A DNA stretch of 64,000 nucleotides from CAIYZT01 sp947461435 (GCA_965284435.1 OZ260083.1:3038001-3102000), one strand, 5' to 3'. Shown: positions 8,920 through 17,528, counted from the stretch's first letter. Translations and numbers: made by a program. Notes: generated by a model not told the origin, from the letters alone.

Positions 8920-10008
8920 TTAAAACAAGCTCATCTGGTTGCCCTTCGCTAAGGGTGGGCAAAACAAGTCGGTACGCAAAGCAGGCATTTGGGACTTCAA
9001 ACCAAAGCGTAACCTTGCTTTTTCAAAGCGCTGAGCCATCAAGTCTGCCCAAACGCCTTGTCCACGCATGCGCTTTCCAAACTCAGGATCGTAGTCACGA
9101 CCGCCGTGCATTTCCCGCACACGCCCCATAACTTTCGCCGCCCGGTCCGGATAATGCCGGACCAGCCAATCTTGAAACAACGGGGAAACTTCCATCGGGA
9201 GACGCAATGAAATGAAACTTGCCGCAGCGGCGCCAGCCTTCGCAACGGCCTCTAGCAGCGGTTCGATTTCATGATCGGTCAAGCCAGGAACAAGCGGAGC
9301 CAACATCGCCCGCACAGGCACGCCTGCTTCACTCAAGCGGCGGATGATCAGCAGCCGCCGCTCCGGTGATGCCGCCCGAGGCTCCATTTTGCGTGATAGA
9401 TCGCGATCAAGGGTCGTAACCGAAACGCCAACCCTTACCAATCCTGCCGATGCCATGGGGGCCATAATATCAAGATCACGTTCAATCAACGTGCCCTTTG
9501 TCGTAATTGCCGTTGGGTGGCGGTGCGCCCATAGAACTTCCAGCACCTCTCGCATTACTCCGAACTCGGCCTCGCAGGGTTGATATGGGTCGGTGTTGGT
9601 TCCCAAAGCCACAGTTGCAACGCTGTAGCTTTTGCTTCGAAGTTCGCGATCAAGTACAGCGCCAATTCCCGGACGCGCGATCAAGCGCGTTTCAAAATCA
9701 AGTCCCGGTGAGAGGTTCAAATAGGCATGGCTGGGACGCGCAAAGCAATAGATGCAGCCATGCTCACACCCTCGGTAAGGATTGATGGATCTGTCAAACG
9801 GAAGGTCAGGCGAGCGATTGTAACTGAGTGCAGATTTTGGCATTTCAGTGCGCACTTCGGTCGCAACCAATCGATCCGTTTCCTCGATCTGCCACCCGTC
9901 ATCATATCCCACACGAAAGGTGCCCTCAAACCGACCGGTTTGATTGGCACCGGCACCACGTGCGCGCACGCGCTGGCCCTGCAACAGATTGTTTTCTTTG
10001 ATCCGCAT
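8920..10008 (-). CDS. PA0069-family radical SAM protein with C-terminal clamp-binding-like motif
   Basis: A 362-residue radical SAM enzyme. The 4Fe-4S cluster motif is C81-E-H-G-C85-I-Y-C88 within SINPYRGCEHGCIYCFARP, which places it near the PA0069/Rv2578c group and spore photoproduct lyase. The reaction is unknown. The last five residues are QMSLF (358-362), close to the QL[S/D]LF sliding-clamp-binding consensus. A LexA-type box lies 15 bases before the ATG, immediately upstream of a TATAAT, and no ribosome binding site is seen. SOS control and a DNA-repair role are inferred from these signals. The stop is four bases from the bmt stop (convergent). Confidence 0.85.
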   Translation of the reverse strand: MRIKENNLLQGQRVRARGAGANQTGRFEGTFRVGYDDGWQIEETDRLVATEVRTEMPKSALSYNRSPDLPFDRSINPYRGCEHGCIYCFARPSHAYLNLSPGLDFETRLIARPGIGAVLDRELRSKSYSVATVALGTNTDPYQPCEAEFGVMREVLEVLWAHRHPTAITTKGTLIERDLDIMAPMASAGLVRVGVSVTTLDRDLSRKMEPRAASPERRLLIIRRLSEAGVPVRAMLAPLVPGLTDHEIEPLLEAVAKAGAAAASFISLRLPMEVSPLFQDWLVRHYPDRAAKVMGRVREMHGGRDYDPEFGKRMRGQGVWADLMAQRFEKARLRFGLKSQMPALRTDLFCPPLAKGNQMSLF

Positions 10009-10016
10009 AAGGATAG

Positions 10017-10037
10017 ATTATAGAACATTTTAGGAAC
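10017..10037 (-). promoter_or_regulatory. LexA (SOS) box and -10 element of the radical SAM gene
   Basis: On the plus strand GAAC occurs at 10023-10026 and again at 10034-10037, separated by exactly seven bases. This is the direct-repeat operator bound by LexA in Rhodobacteraceae and other Alphaproteobacteria. Read on the minus strand it is directly followed by TATAAT (10022-10017). Transcription would begin at about 10010, only one or two bases before the ATG at 10008. LexA bound here would cover the core promoter. Not tested experimentally. Confidence 0.75.
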
Positions 10038-10160
10038 ATTGAAAGGTCTTGATTCAATTGCGCCCCTTGCTGTCGGCTTTGGATTGGGGCATGTCGTAAA
10101 GTGAAAAGTCCAAATGGGCCTTTGGCCCCATCAAGCGCGTGATAGCTTTAGGAGCGCCCC

Positions 10161-10856
10161 ATGGCCGACGACGAAATCATCCTTGCTGACCTTTCCGATG
10201 ACGAACTGGTCCTGCAAATGCATGACGACCTGTATGACGGTCTTAAAGAAGAGATCGAAGAGGGCGTCAACATTCTGATCGCGCGCGGGTGGACCCCGTA
10301 TGACACGCTGACTAAGGCGCTCGTCGCGGGAATGACGATTGTTGGTGCTGACTTCCGCGATGGCATCCTTTTCGTCCCTGAAGTGCTTCTGGCCGCAAAT
10401 GCCATGAAGGCAGGCATGTTTATTCTTAAGCCCCTTCTTGCTGAAACCGGAGCGCCCCGGATGGGCCGGATGGTGATCGGCACGGTGAAGGGTGATATCC
10501 ATGATATTGGCAAGAATTTGGTTGCCATGATGATGGAAGGGGCGGGATTTGAAGTCCGCGATCTTGGGATCAACAACTCCGTCGAGAAGTACCTTGAGGC
10601 GCTTGATCTCGACAAGCCAGATATCCTTGGAATGTCCGCGCTGTTGACCACGACAATGCCCTATATGAAAGTCGTCATAGACACTATGAAGGAAAAAGGA
10701 TTGCGGGACGACTATATCGTTCTAGTGGGCGGTGCGCCGTTGAATGAAGAATTCAGCAAGGCAATTGGTGCTGATGCCTACTGCCGCGATGCTGCCGTCG
10801 CCGTTGAAACCGCAAAGGCCTATATGTTGCGCAAACACAACGCGATCAGCGCCTAG
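10161..10856 (+). CDS. Corrinoid (cobalamin-binding) methyl-carrier protein, MtbC/MetH-B12 domain type
   Basis: A 231-residue protein with the helical cap (about 1-95) and Rossmann B12 domain of methionine synthase and methylamine corrinoid proteins. The signature GDIHDIGKN gives D112, lower axial ligand H114 and G117; GMSALLTTTM (158-167) and VGGAPLN (189-195) complete the B12 pocket. It shuttles a methyl group between partner methyltransferases. The nearby homocysteine methyltransferase and DUF1638 genes suggest the B12 module of a split methionine synthase. The alternative partner is an MttB-type enzyme such as the one at 49.8 kb. Confidence 0.92.
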   Translation: MADDEIILADLSDDELVLQMHDDLYDGLKEEIEEGVNILIARGWTPYDTLTKALVAGMTIVGADFRDGILFVPEVLLAANAMKAGMFILKPLLAETGAPRMGRMVIGTVKGDIHDIGKNLVAMMMEGAGFEVRDLGINNSVEKYLEALDLDKPDILGMSALLTTTMPYMKVVIDTMKEKGLRDDYIVLVGGAPLNEEFSKAIGADAYCRDAAVAVETAKAYMLRKHNAISA

Positions 10857-10877
10857 AGAGTTCGCGAAAATGTGTAA

Positions 10878-10909
10878 TGGCCCCGGCAACTGCGGGGCCA
10901 TTTTTATTT
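10878..10909 (+). terminator. Rho-independent terminator after the corrinoid protein gene
   Basis: TGGCCCCG and CGGGGCCA form a perfect 8-bp stem with a seven-base loop, followed by TTTTTATTT. It lies 21 bases after the corrinoid protein stop and separates that transcript from the small membrane protein and DUF1638 genes. Confidence 0.9.
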
Positions 10910-10969
10910 CGACACCCTCTTGGAACCACGGACCAGAAAGCGCATGTTGAGCGTAACATGGAGAACGTC

Positions 10970-11125
10970 ATGCCGCTTCCCACTTTTCTGGCCCTGATTA
11001 CCACAGTCATTTTGACCGCTGGGTTAAGCATTGTCTTGGTGCATTGGGCCGGTGTGCCGATAGGCGTTGCCGCGCTGGCGGCAATGGCCTTGGCACTGCT
11101 CGTCAAGGCGCGCGCTTGGCTTTGA
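10970..11125 (+). CDS. Small single-span membrane protein, 51 aa
   Basis: A short hydrophobic protein starting MPLPTFLALITTVILTAG, with one or two tightly packed membrane helices spanning about residues 5-47 and a basic end (KARAW). GGAGA lies five bases before ATG 10970, which decides the start over upstream in-frame candidates. Its stop overlaps the likely TTG start of the DUF1638 gene, so the two are probably translationally coupled. Function unknown. Confidence 0.65.
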   Translation: MPLPTFLALITTVILTAGLSIVLVHWAGVPIGVAALAAMALALLVKARAWL

Positions 11126-11778
11126 ACGAGACCTCGGTTCCCGATGACGAAACTTTAACCCATCTTGGGATGGCCGAACTCAAAAGCGGCAGAGTATTAT
11201 TGATCGCATGTGGCGCCTTGGCGCACGAGGTTCTGGCGGTCAAAAAGCTGAACCGCTGGGACCATTTGGATCTGCAGTGCCTGCCGGCAAATCTGCATCT
11301 TTGGCCAGAGAAGATTACTGAGGCCGTGGTGTCAGCCGTTCGCAAATATCAGGCCGTATATGATTCAATACATGTCTTGTACGCTGATTGCGGCACTGGC
11401 GGTCAATTGTTGGAAAAGTGTAAAGAGTTGGGCGTTGAAATGATGCCTGGTCCACATTGCTATTCGTTTTTTGAAGGTGACGCGGCTTTCGCCGAAAGGT
11501 CAGAGATTGAGTTTACGGCCTTCTATCTGACCGATTTTCTCGTACGCCAATTTGATGCATTTGTTTGGCGGCCCATGGGATTGGACCGCCACCCCGAATT
11601 GCGCGACATGTATTTCGCGCATTACACCAAGCTCGTATATCAGGCCCAGACTGATGATCCTGACTTGGACGTTAAGGCCGAAGCTTGCGCACGCCGCCTT
11701 GGCTTGACGTACGAGCGGCGATTTACAGGGTATGGAGACCTGGTAACGGCAATGGCCAAAGCAGCAGACAATCAGTAG
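11122..11778 (+). CDS. DUF1638 domain protein, likely accessory to corrinoid methyl transfer
   Basis: About 218 residues of DUF1638, recognised by RVLLIACGALAHEVLAV near the N terminus and YADCGTGGQL and PGPHCYSFFEGD in the middle. The conserved cysteines in CGALA, DCGTG and HCYSF could bind a metal or corrinoid. Family genes commonly sit beside mtbC/mttB-type methyltransferase genes; their function is not established. I chose TTG 11122 because it overlaps the preceding stop (TTGA); ATG 11170 is the alternative and would remove 16 residues. The stop overlaps the convergent small gene by seven bases. Confidence 0.8.
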   Translation: MNETSVPDDETLTHLGMAELKSGRVLLIACGALAHEVLAVKKLNRWDHLDLQCLPANLHLWPEKITEAVVSAVRKYQAVYDSIHVLYADCGTGGQLLEKCKELGVEMMPGPHCYSFFEGDAAFAERSEIEFTAFYLTDFLVRQFDAFVWRPMGLDRHPELRDMYFAHYTKLVYQAQTDDPDLDVKAEACARRLGLTYERRFTGYGDLVTAMAKAADNQ

Positions 11779-11933
11779 CCCGCGCCTTGTTTGCGGAAAT
11801 GACCCTTTTCGATCTCCCGCTCTCGGCGCTCCAAATCATATCGGCTGACGGCACAATTAAGATATGCCAGTTCCATTTCATTGGTACTGCGCCCCGAAGT
11901 TTTGCAAAATAAAGACCTTAGAAACCTGCGCAT
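11772..11933 (-). CDS. Small protein, DUF3563-like, 53 aa
   Basis: A 53-residue product starting MRRFLRSLFCKT and containing ELAYLNCAVSRYDLERREREIEKG, which resembles small alphaproteobacterial proteins with the pattern YL..A.s..DLE.R.RelD. A G-run seven bases before ATG 11933 could act as ribosome binding site. A longer in-frame extension exists but looks non-coding. Function unknown; the family assignment is tentative. Confidence 0.55.
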   Translation of the reverse strand: MRRFLRSLFCKTSGRSTNEMELAYLNCAVSRYDLERREREIEKGHFRKQGAGY

Positions 11934-12049
11934 TTGAAAACCCCCAGAACGATTTGCATGTTCAAGGTAGTGACAACGACTTAGTAGAAGTAGACCCACA
12001 ATATGGGAAGCCGGTATGATCTATGGGTCACGCTAGGCAGCGTGCCGTC

Positions 12050-13696
12050 CTAAGCGCGCATTAATTCTCGCGCAGCGTCTCGTGCAGCATCTGTTATCCG
12101 ATCACCAGCAAGCATTCTTGCGATCTCCTCGATCCGGTCGGCAGGTGTCAATGGAACGACAGTAGACAGGGTTTCTTTGTCCGTCTGCTTCTTTTCAACA
12201 CGCCAATGTGCCGCACCAAAAGCAGCCACTTGCGGGGAATGCGTTACAACAAGCACTTGCGCCCTTTCTGCCAGGGCGCGCAGACGCCGGCCAACTGCAT
12301 CTGCGGTTGCGCCCCCCACCCCGCGATCGATTTCGTCAAAAATCATCGTCTGTCCCGGAAACTCTCCGGTTAAGCAAACCTTAAGCGCCAATAAGAAGCG
12401 GCTAAGTTCGCCTCCAGATGCAATCTTATTGAGAGGGCCAGCGGGAGCGCCGGGGTTTGTTGCGACAGTGAAGGTGACTGCATCGCTCCCCTCCGGGCCA
12501 GGATCTCCGTTAGAAATCTCGGTAACAAACGATGCCCGTTCCATCTTCAACGGTGCCAACTCTGCGGCCATCGCACGGTCAAGCCTTTTGGCCGAAACTT
12601 TCCGAGATTCACTGGTCGCTGCCGCTTTGTTGCGATACGCCAGTTCAGCCTGACTCAGCGCAGTCTGAAGTTTTTCAATACCCGCAGTGCCCAGGTCTAG
12701 CGCCTCAAGCTTTTGGCGAAGGCTTTCGGCAAGACTGCCCAGATCATCAGCCAAAACCCCGTACTTTCGAGCGAGTGCGCGGATCGCAAAAAGACGTTCT
12801 TCAACCTGCTCCAACTCCGCAGGAGAAAAATCAAGCGCACGCAAAACGCGTTCTACGCCCTCTTCAGCATCCGCCAATTCTATCTGGGCGCGCGCCAAGG
12901 CGGCGAGTGGACTATCAAGCGCTGAATCAAATTTTTCAGATGCCCCCTCGAGCCAACGCTGCGCATCGTGAAGCAAGGCGCCCGCCCCTCCTCCCAACGC
13001 GGCCAGCGCCTTGGCCAAATCAACGCGGACCTTTTCTGCGGCCTGCATGGTCCGGCGCCGAGCATCCAGCAGAGCCTCCTCCCCGATCTCTGGCATGAAT
13101 TTGTTCAGCTCCGCCACGGCATGACGAAGAAAATCTTCGTCAGCTGCGGCTTTGGAGAGCGCTTCTTCTGCCAAAGACAAGGCACCGCGTGCTTCAGCCT
13201 GGTCCCGCCATGCGCCACGTAGGGGGGCTAGATCATAGGCTCCAAAGGTATCAAGCAGTCTTCTGTGCCCTCGCGGGTTCAGCAATCCACGATCATCGTT
13301 CTGTCCATGCAATTCCACCAGGACCTCACCCAGATCGCGCAAAACCTCTCCAGAAACACGGCGGTCGTTCACATAGCCTTGCTTGCGACCATCTGGCGTG
13401 ACGACGCGCCTCAGGATCAAGTCCTCACCCAATTCAGCCGAAATGCCGGCATCCTTTAGGACATCGAGAGCGATGTGATCCTTTGGAAGGTCAAAAACAG
13501 CAACCACTTCGCCCTGCGCAGCGCCTTGACGAACAAGATCTGCCCGTCCCCGCCAACCAAGCACCATTCCCAGGGCATCCAAAAGAATAGACTTTCCAGC
13601 ACCGGTTTCGCCCGTCAGCACATTCAAACCCGGTTTGAATGTCAATGACAGCCGATCGATGATCAATACATCACGGATTTCCAGACTGGTCAGCAT
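12050..13696 (-). CDS. recN: DNA repair protein RecN
   Basis: SMC-like ATPase for double-strand break repair, 548 residues. Walker A GETGAGKS is at 29-36 after MLTSLEIRDVLIIDRL. Long coiled-coil segments fill residues about 150-360. The C-terminal ABC signature ASGGELSRFLLALK and Walker B TMIFDEIDRGVGG follow. ATG 13696 is preferred to the TTG two codons upstream. It lies 22 bases after bamD and no LexA box is visible in that gap, so expression may depend on read-through from lpxC-bamD. Confidence 0.97.
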   Translation of the reverse strand: MLTSLEIRDVLIIDRLSLTFKPGLNVLTGETGAGKSILLDALGMVLGWRGRADLVRQGAAQGEVVAVFDLPKDHIALDVLKDAGISAELGEDLILRRVVTPDGRKQGYVNDRRVSGEVLRDLGEVLVELHGQNDDRGLLNPRGHRRLLDTFGAYDLAPLRGAWRDQAEARGALSLAEEALSKAAADEDFLRHAVAELNKFMPEIGEEALLDARRRTMQAAEKVRVDLAKALAALGGGAGALLHDAQRWLEGASEKFDSALDSPLAALARAQIELADAEEGVERVLRALDFSPAELEQVEERLFAIRALARKYGVLADDLGSLAESLRQKLEALDLGTAGIEKLQTALSQAELAYRNKAAATSESRKVSAKRLDRAMAAELAPLKMERASFVTEISNGDPGPEGSDAVTFTVATNPGAPAGPLNKIASGGELSRFLLALKVCLTGEFPGQTMIFDEIDRGVGGATADAVGRRLRALAERAQVLVVTHSPQVAAFGAAHWRVEKKQTDKETLSTVVPLTPADRIEEIARMLAGDRITDAARDAARELMRA

Positions 13697-13718
13697 GACC
13701 AACGACCGCTTCTAAATG

Positions 13719-14561
13719 TTAGAGCCATTCGCCCTTAACCATTTGCCGGTAAATGGATGCCAACCAGTTGTGGCCCTTGGCTTCTGGGGTAAGTCCCTGA
13801 TTTTTCAAAAGATCGTAGCTGTCTTGGTAGAACGGCGATGATTGATAGTTGAACCCTAAGATGGCCGCGGAAGTTTGCGCTTCATCCGTCAGACCCAGCG
13901 CCAAGTAGCATTCGACCAAGCGATGCAAAGCCTCTGCCGTGTGCGTCGTCGTTTGGAACTGCTCCACGACGACACGGAACCGGTTTATGGCAGCCGTGTA
14001 GTGCCGCCCTTTAAGGTAATAGCGACCAATCTCCATTTCCTTGGCGGCAAGGTGATCAAAGGCTAAGTCGAACTTCAGGATCGCGGATTGTGCGTATTCA
14101 CTATCAGGATATGTTTCAATCACTGTTCGCAGTGCTTGCAATGCCTGAAACGTCAATCCTTGATCCCGGCCCACTTCATCAATTTGATCATAGTAAGACA
14201 GCGCCATCAGATAGCTGGCATAAGCGGCATCTTCGTCCCCGGGATAGAAATCTAGGAACCTCTGAGCGGCGGCACGCGCCTCTTCGTATTGGCCAGTTTT
14301 ATGCAAGACGAAGGCCTGCATGATCAGCGCACGTTTGGCATACTGGGTATAGGGGTAAAGTCGCTCGACCTCTTGGAAGTAGATCAACGAATCCTTGGGC
14401 CGCTTGCCGGTTTCAAGCTCAATCTCACCGCGCTGAAATATTTGCTCCGCGGTATAGTTTTCAAGAGGCAGTTGCTTGGCCTCAGGGGCGCAGGAAGCAA
14501 TAATCAAAAGCAAAAGCGCTACACGGATTCCTTGTGCTGCGCGCAAGCCGACCCCCCCCAT
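13719..14561 (-). CDS. bamD: Outer-membrane assembly lipoprotein BamD
   Basis: Component of the BAM complex, 280 residues. The signal peptide ends in the lipobox IIASC with lipidated C24. TPR units follow: FQRGEIELETGKRPKDSLIYFQEVERLYPYTQYAKRA-type repeats, AAQRFLDFYPGDEDAAYASY and so on to about residue 250. ATG 14561 gives a proper signal peptide; the longer reading adds ten non-signal residues. Order lpxC-bamD-recN is common in the group. Confidence 0.94.
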   Translation of the reverse strand: MGGVGLRAAQGIRVALLLLIIASCAPEAKQLPLENYTAEQIFQRGEIELETGKRPKDSLIYFQEVERLYPYTQYAKRALIMQAFVLHKTGQYEEARAAAQRFLDFYPGDEDAAYASYLMALSYYDQIDEVGRDQGLTFQALQALRTVIETYPDSEYAQSAILKFDLAFDHLAAKEMEIGRYYLKGRHYTAAINRFRVVVEQFQTTTHTAEALHRLVECYLALGLTDEAQTSAAILGFNYQSSPFYQDSYDLLKNQGLTPEAKGHNWLASIYRQMVKGEWL

Positions 14562-14644
14562 CTTCTGCAAATCCTCAACTGCCCAAAGCACTCCTTCACG
14601 GAGTTCGGCTTTTCTTGGCTTGTCCTAGCACAGAACATTTCGGG

Positions 14645-14672
14645 GCGCAAAACGGCAATCGCAGTTTTGCGC
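14645..14672 (-). terminator. Hairpin between lpxC and bamD
   Basis: GCGCAAAAC and GTTTTGCGC form a perfect 9-bp stem with a ten-base loop, four bases after the lpxC stop on the minus strand. No T-run follows the stem, so partial termination or 3' end stabilisation of the dcw-lpxC message is more likely than full termination. Confidence 0.5.
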
Positions 14673-14676
14673 ATCC

Positions 14677-15597
14677 TTATGCGTATGCGGGCAAATCTTG
14701 CCGAACGACACCAACACCCGGAAGCTTGCCCATCGTTGTGCCTGCGCAATCGACCATGGCCCAGGCGCCCGGTGTCGCAAATAGTTTTCTCAGCAGTCGG
14801 TTGGTCATCGAATGGCCAGATCGATTCCCGACATATCTGCCAAGAATCGGCCCCCCCGCCAATGCGAGATCGCCCATCGCATCCAGCATTTTGTGCCGGA
14901 CGGGCTCATCCGGATGCCGCAAACCGCCGGGCGACAAAATACGCGCGCCGTCGAACACAACTGCATTTTCCAATGTTCCGCCCAAGGCAAGGCCAACAGC
15001 ACGCATCGCGTCAACATCGGCCTGCAAACAGAAAGTGCGGCTGTCGCACAATTCGCGCACGAAAGCCCCATTTGACAGATTTAAGCGATGCGATTGGCGC
15101 CCAATTCCCGCCGCCGCAAAGTCGATTTGAAAATCTATTTCCAACATGTCGGCAGGCTCGAGGCGTGCAAACGAGTCTCCCTCGGTCACTTCGACTGTCT
15201 TTAGAATTTTGATCGCCCGAACTGCTTCGCTTTGCGAACGAAGACCTCGTTCCAGAATGCCTTGAACAAAAGGTGCCGCTGAACCGTCAAGAATTGGTAC
15301 TTCTGGGCCGTCGATTTCGATCAGGCAATTGTGGACACCAACGCCTGCCAACGCTGCCATGATGTGTTCGATGGTCGATACACCAGCCCCTGAAGAATTG
15401 GAAATCTGGGTGCATAGTTTTGACGGAACGACCGCATCCCAGTACGCCGGAACAAGGCTGTTGCCGCCGACCAAGTCAATGCGATTAAACCATATTCCAT
15501 AATCGGCCGATGCCGGCCGCAAGGTCATCCGAACAGTTTGTCCAGAATGAAGACCACGTCCGCGGAATGTAACTGGGGCTTTCAGCGTATTTTGCAC
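14677..15597 (-). CDS. lpxC: UDP-3-O-acyl-N-acetylglucosamine deacetylase
   Basis: Zinc deacetylase for the committed step of lipid A synthesis, 306 residues. Zinc ligands H78, H235 and D239, general base E77 and catalytic H262 match E. coli LpxC with a constant small offset. GTG 15597 is chosen because it gives the family N terminus (QNTLKAPVTFRGRGLHSG) with AAGG about eight bases before; TTG 15639 would add 14 basic residues. It follows ftsZ, as in most dcw clusters, but a terminator lies between them. Confidence 0.96.
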   Translation of the reverse strand: MQNTLKAPVTFRGRGLHSGQTVRMTLRPASADYGIWFNRIDLVGGNSLVPAYWDAVVPSKLCTQISNSSGAGVSTIEHIMAALAGVGVHNCLIEIDGPEVPILDGSAAPFVQGILERGLRSQSEAVRAIKILKTVEVTEGDSFARLEPADMLEIDFQIDFAAAGIGRQSHRLNLSNGAFVRELCDSRTFCLQADVDAMRAVGLALGGTLENAVVFDGARILSPGGLRHPDEPVRHKMLDAMGDLALAGGPILGRYVGNRSGHSMTNRLLRKLFATPGAWAMVDCAGTTMGKLPGVGVVRQDLPAYA

Positions 15598-15725
15598 AAG
15601 CTTGACCTTCGACCTTCGCCTAAACTGTGGCTTGATCAATCACCTAAGGCCCACCAAACATTTCTTCAACTCACAGATTGTAACCGAATATGACAGAAGA
15701 ATTCTAATCCAATAAACACTCATCT

Positions 15726-15757
15726 AAATAAGAAAGGCCCGATCTTCACCGGGCCCT
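15726..15757 (-). terminator. Terminator between ftsZ and lpxC
   Basis: On the minus strand GGCCCG, an eight-base loop and CGGGCC are followed by TTTCTTATTT. It sits 20 bases after the ftsZ stop and about 130 bases before lpxC, so lpxC may be transcribed separately or by read-through. Confidence 0.85.
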
Positions 15758-15775
15758 CTATTGGTTTTAAGTTAT

Positions 15776-17434
15776 TCAGTTTGCCTGTCGGCGCAAAAAC
15801 GCTGGTATCTCGATCCGTTCCTGATCAGCCGACAGTTCTTGTTCATCATCATAAGATGTCACGGGTGGCTGTTGTCTGGCAACACTGCCGCGCTCAGGCG
15901 TCGGCTCCGAGGAGCCTCCCGCCATTCGATTGATCAGGCTGCCAATCCCGAAACGGGGACGTTCAGAAGGCTTGTTCGTCGCGGGCAAAGTGCCTGCACG
16001 TTGACCTGCCGGCAATTGTGGGGCCGCAGTTCGTTGGGGTTGGGCAGCACCAGTTGGTGCACGGCTTACTGCTGCCCGAAGACGCTCCAGCGCTTCTGGA
16101 GAGGGTGTTCCAGCGGGGCGTGGACGCGGTGCAACAAAATCAGCAGCATCTTCATTGATCGCAGATGCAAATCCTGGGGCTGGCCGCAATTGCAGGGCAG
16201 GTTGCTGTGCAACGGGTTCCGCCTGTGGGCGATACGCAGGTGCCGGCATGTCATCTTCGTAGCCATCGTTCTGAAAACCACGTGGCGCAAACAGATCCGA
16301 CGGTTGCTGCTGCGGTGCTTTTTGTGGCGCAGGCGCCGCCTCTGCGGCAATCGGAATTTCACGGCGCGGTTCGTGCGTTACAGCTTGTGCGACAGGCGCT
16401 GAAAAACTGGGCTTCAATGGTTCGGCCATGCTGCGCCGTGCGACGGGTTGGTCGCCGCGCGCCTGACTTACATCAATGCCCGTGGCAACGACCGAAACGC
16501 GAAGTACGCCTTCCATCGTGATATCCAACGTTGATCCAACGATGATATTGGCATCTGGGTCCACTTTTTCGCGAATAATGTTTGCGGCTTCATCCAATTC
16601 GAACAGGGTCAAATCGTATCCGCCCGTGATGTTGATCAACACACCCTTCGCACCATGAAGGCTGATCTCATCCAAAAGCGGATTGGCGATGGCCTTTTCG
16701 GCCGCCTGAACTGCACGGTCTTCGCCACTGGCTTCGCCCGTGCCCATCATGGCTTTCCCCATCTCGTCCATGACCGCGCGCACATCAGCGAAATCCAAGT
16801 TTATCAAACCAGGGCGAACCATCAAATCGGTCACGCCCTTTACGCCCTGATACAAAACATCATCGGCCATCGCGAATGCTTCGGTGAAGGTCGTGCGCTC
16901 GTTTGCCAGACGGAACAGGTTCTGGTTCGGGATGACGATCAACGTGTCGACCACCTTTTGAAGAGCAGCAATACCCTCTTCAGCCTGACGCATCCGCTTG
17001 TTGCCTTCAAACTGGAAGGGTTTCGTCACAACGCCAACGGTCAAGACTCCCAACTCGCGGGCAGCTTGCGCGATGATTGGAGCGGCGCCTGTTCCCGTGC
17101 CCCCACCCATACCGGCCGTAATGAAACACATGTGCGCCCCAGCCAGATGATCGACGATTTCTTCGATCGTCTCTTCAGCCGCAGCGGCCCCCACGGTTGG
17201 GCGAGCGCCGGCACCAAGCCCTTCGGTCACCTTCAGGCCCATTTGAATCCGGGCGCCGGCTTTGGATTGGCTCAATGCCTGAGCATCCGTGTTCGCCACA
17301 ACAAACTCGACCCCTTGAAGGTCTTTATCGATCATGTTGTTAACAGCGTTGCAACCTGCACCACCCACACCAAAAACTGTGATGCGAGGCTTAAGCTCTT
17401 CGCGGTGCGGAGTCATCGTTAGATTCAATGTCAT
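15776..17434 (-). CDS. ftsZ: Cell division protein FtsZ
   Basis: Tubulin-like GTPase that forms the Z ring, 552 residues. The N-terminal FGVGGAGCNAVNNM and the tubulin signature GGGTGTG (110-116) are intact; the T7 synergy loop NLDFADVR is present. The globular core ends near residue 330. A disordered linker of about 200 residues rich in P, A, Q and R follows, longer than in E. coli but usual in Alphaproteobacteria. It ends in the conserved peptide IEIPAFLRRQ that binds FtsA. ATG 17434 is chosen over an upstream in-frame start six codons earlier because it has GGCGGA at suitable spacing. Confidence 0.98.
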   Translation of the reverse strand: MTLNLTMTPHREELKPRITVFGVGGAGCNAVNNMIDKDLQGVEFVVANTDAQALSQSKAGARIQMGLKVTEGLGAGARPTVGAAAAEETIEEIVDHLAGAHMCFITAGMGGGTGTGAAPIIAQAARELGVLTVGVVTKPFQFEGNKRMRQAEEGIAALQKVVDTLIVIPNQNLFRLANERTTFTEAFAMADDVLYQGVKGVTDLMVRPGLINLDFADVRAVMDEMGKAMMGTGEASGEDRAVQAAEKAIANPLLDEISLHGAKGVLINITGGYDLTLFELDEAANIIREKVDPDANIIVGSTLDITMEGVLRVSVVATGIDVSQARGDQPVARRSMAEPLKPSFSAPVAQAVTHEPRREIPIAAEAAPAPQKAPQQQPSDLFAPRGFQNDGYEDDMPAPAYRPQAEPVAQQPALQLRPAPGFASAINEDAADFVAPRPRPAGTPSPEALERLRAAVSRAPTGAAQPQRTAAPQLPAGQRAGTLPATNKPSERPRFGIGSLINRMAGGSSEPTPERGSVARQQPPVTSYDDEQELSADQERIEIPAFLRRQAN

Positions 17435-17528
17435 TTTGTATCCGCCTGTCATTTTTGCCGTGCGGTGGGCGCCGCAGGGTCCGTTTCTTTTGGCTGATCT
17501 CCCCTGTCCCTAGGGATAGCCATTCTAA

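Noticed and set aside
10041..10160. Cobalamin or SAM/SAH riboswitch before the corrinoid protein gene
   Set aside because: I looked for a B12-box-like conserved core and for SAM-type pseudoknot motifs and saw neither; only a short GGGCC/GGCCC hairpin is present.
13697..13718. LexA box before recN
   Set aside because: The short gap to bamD has no GAAC or GTTC repeat with seven-base spacing.
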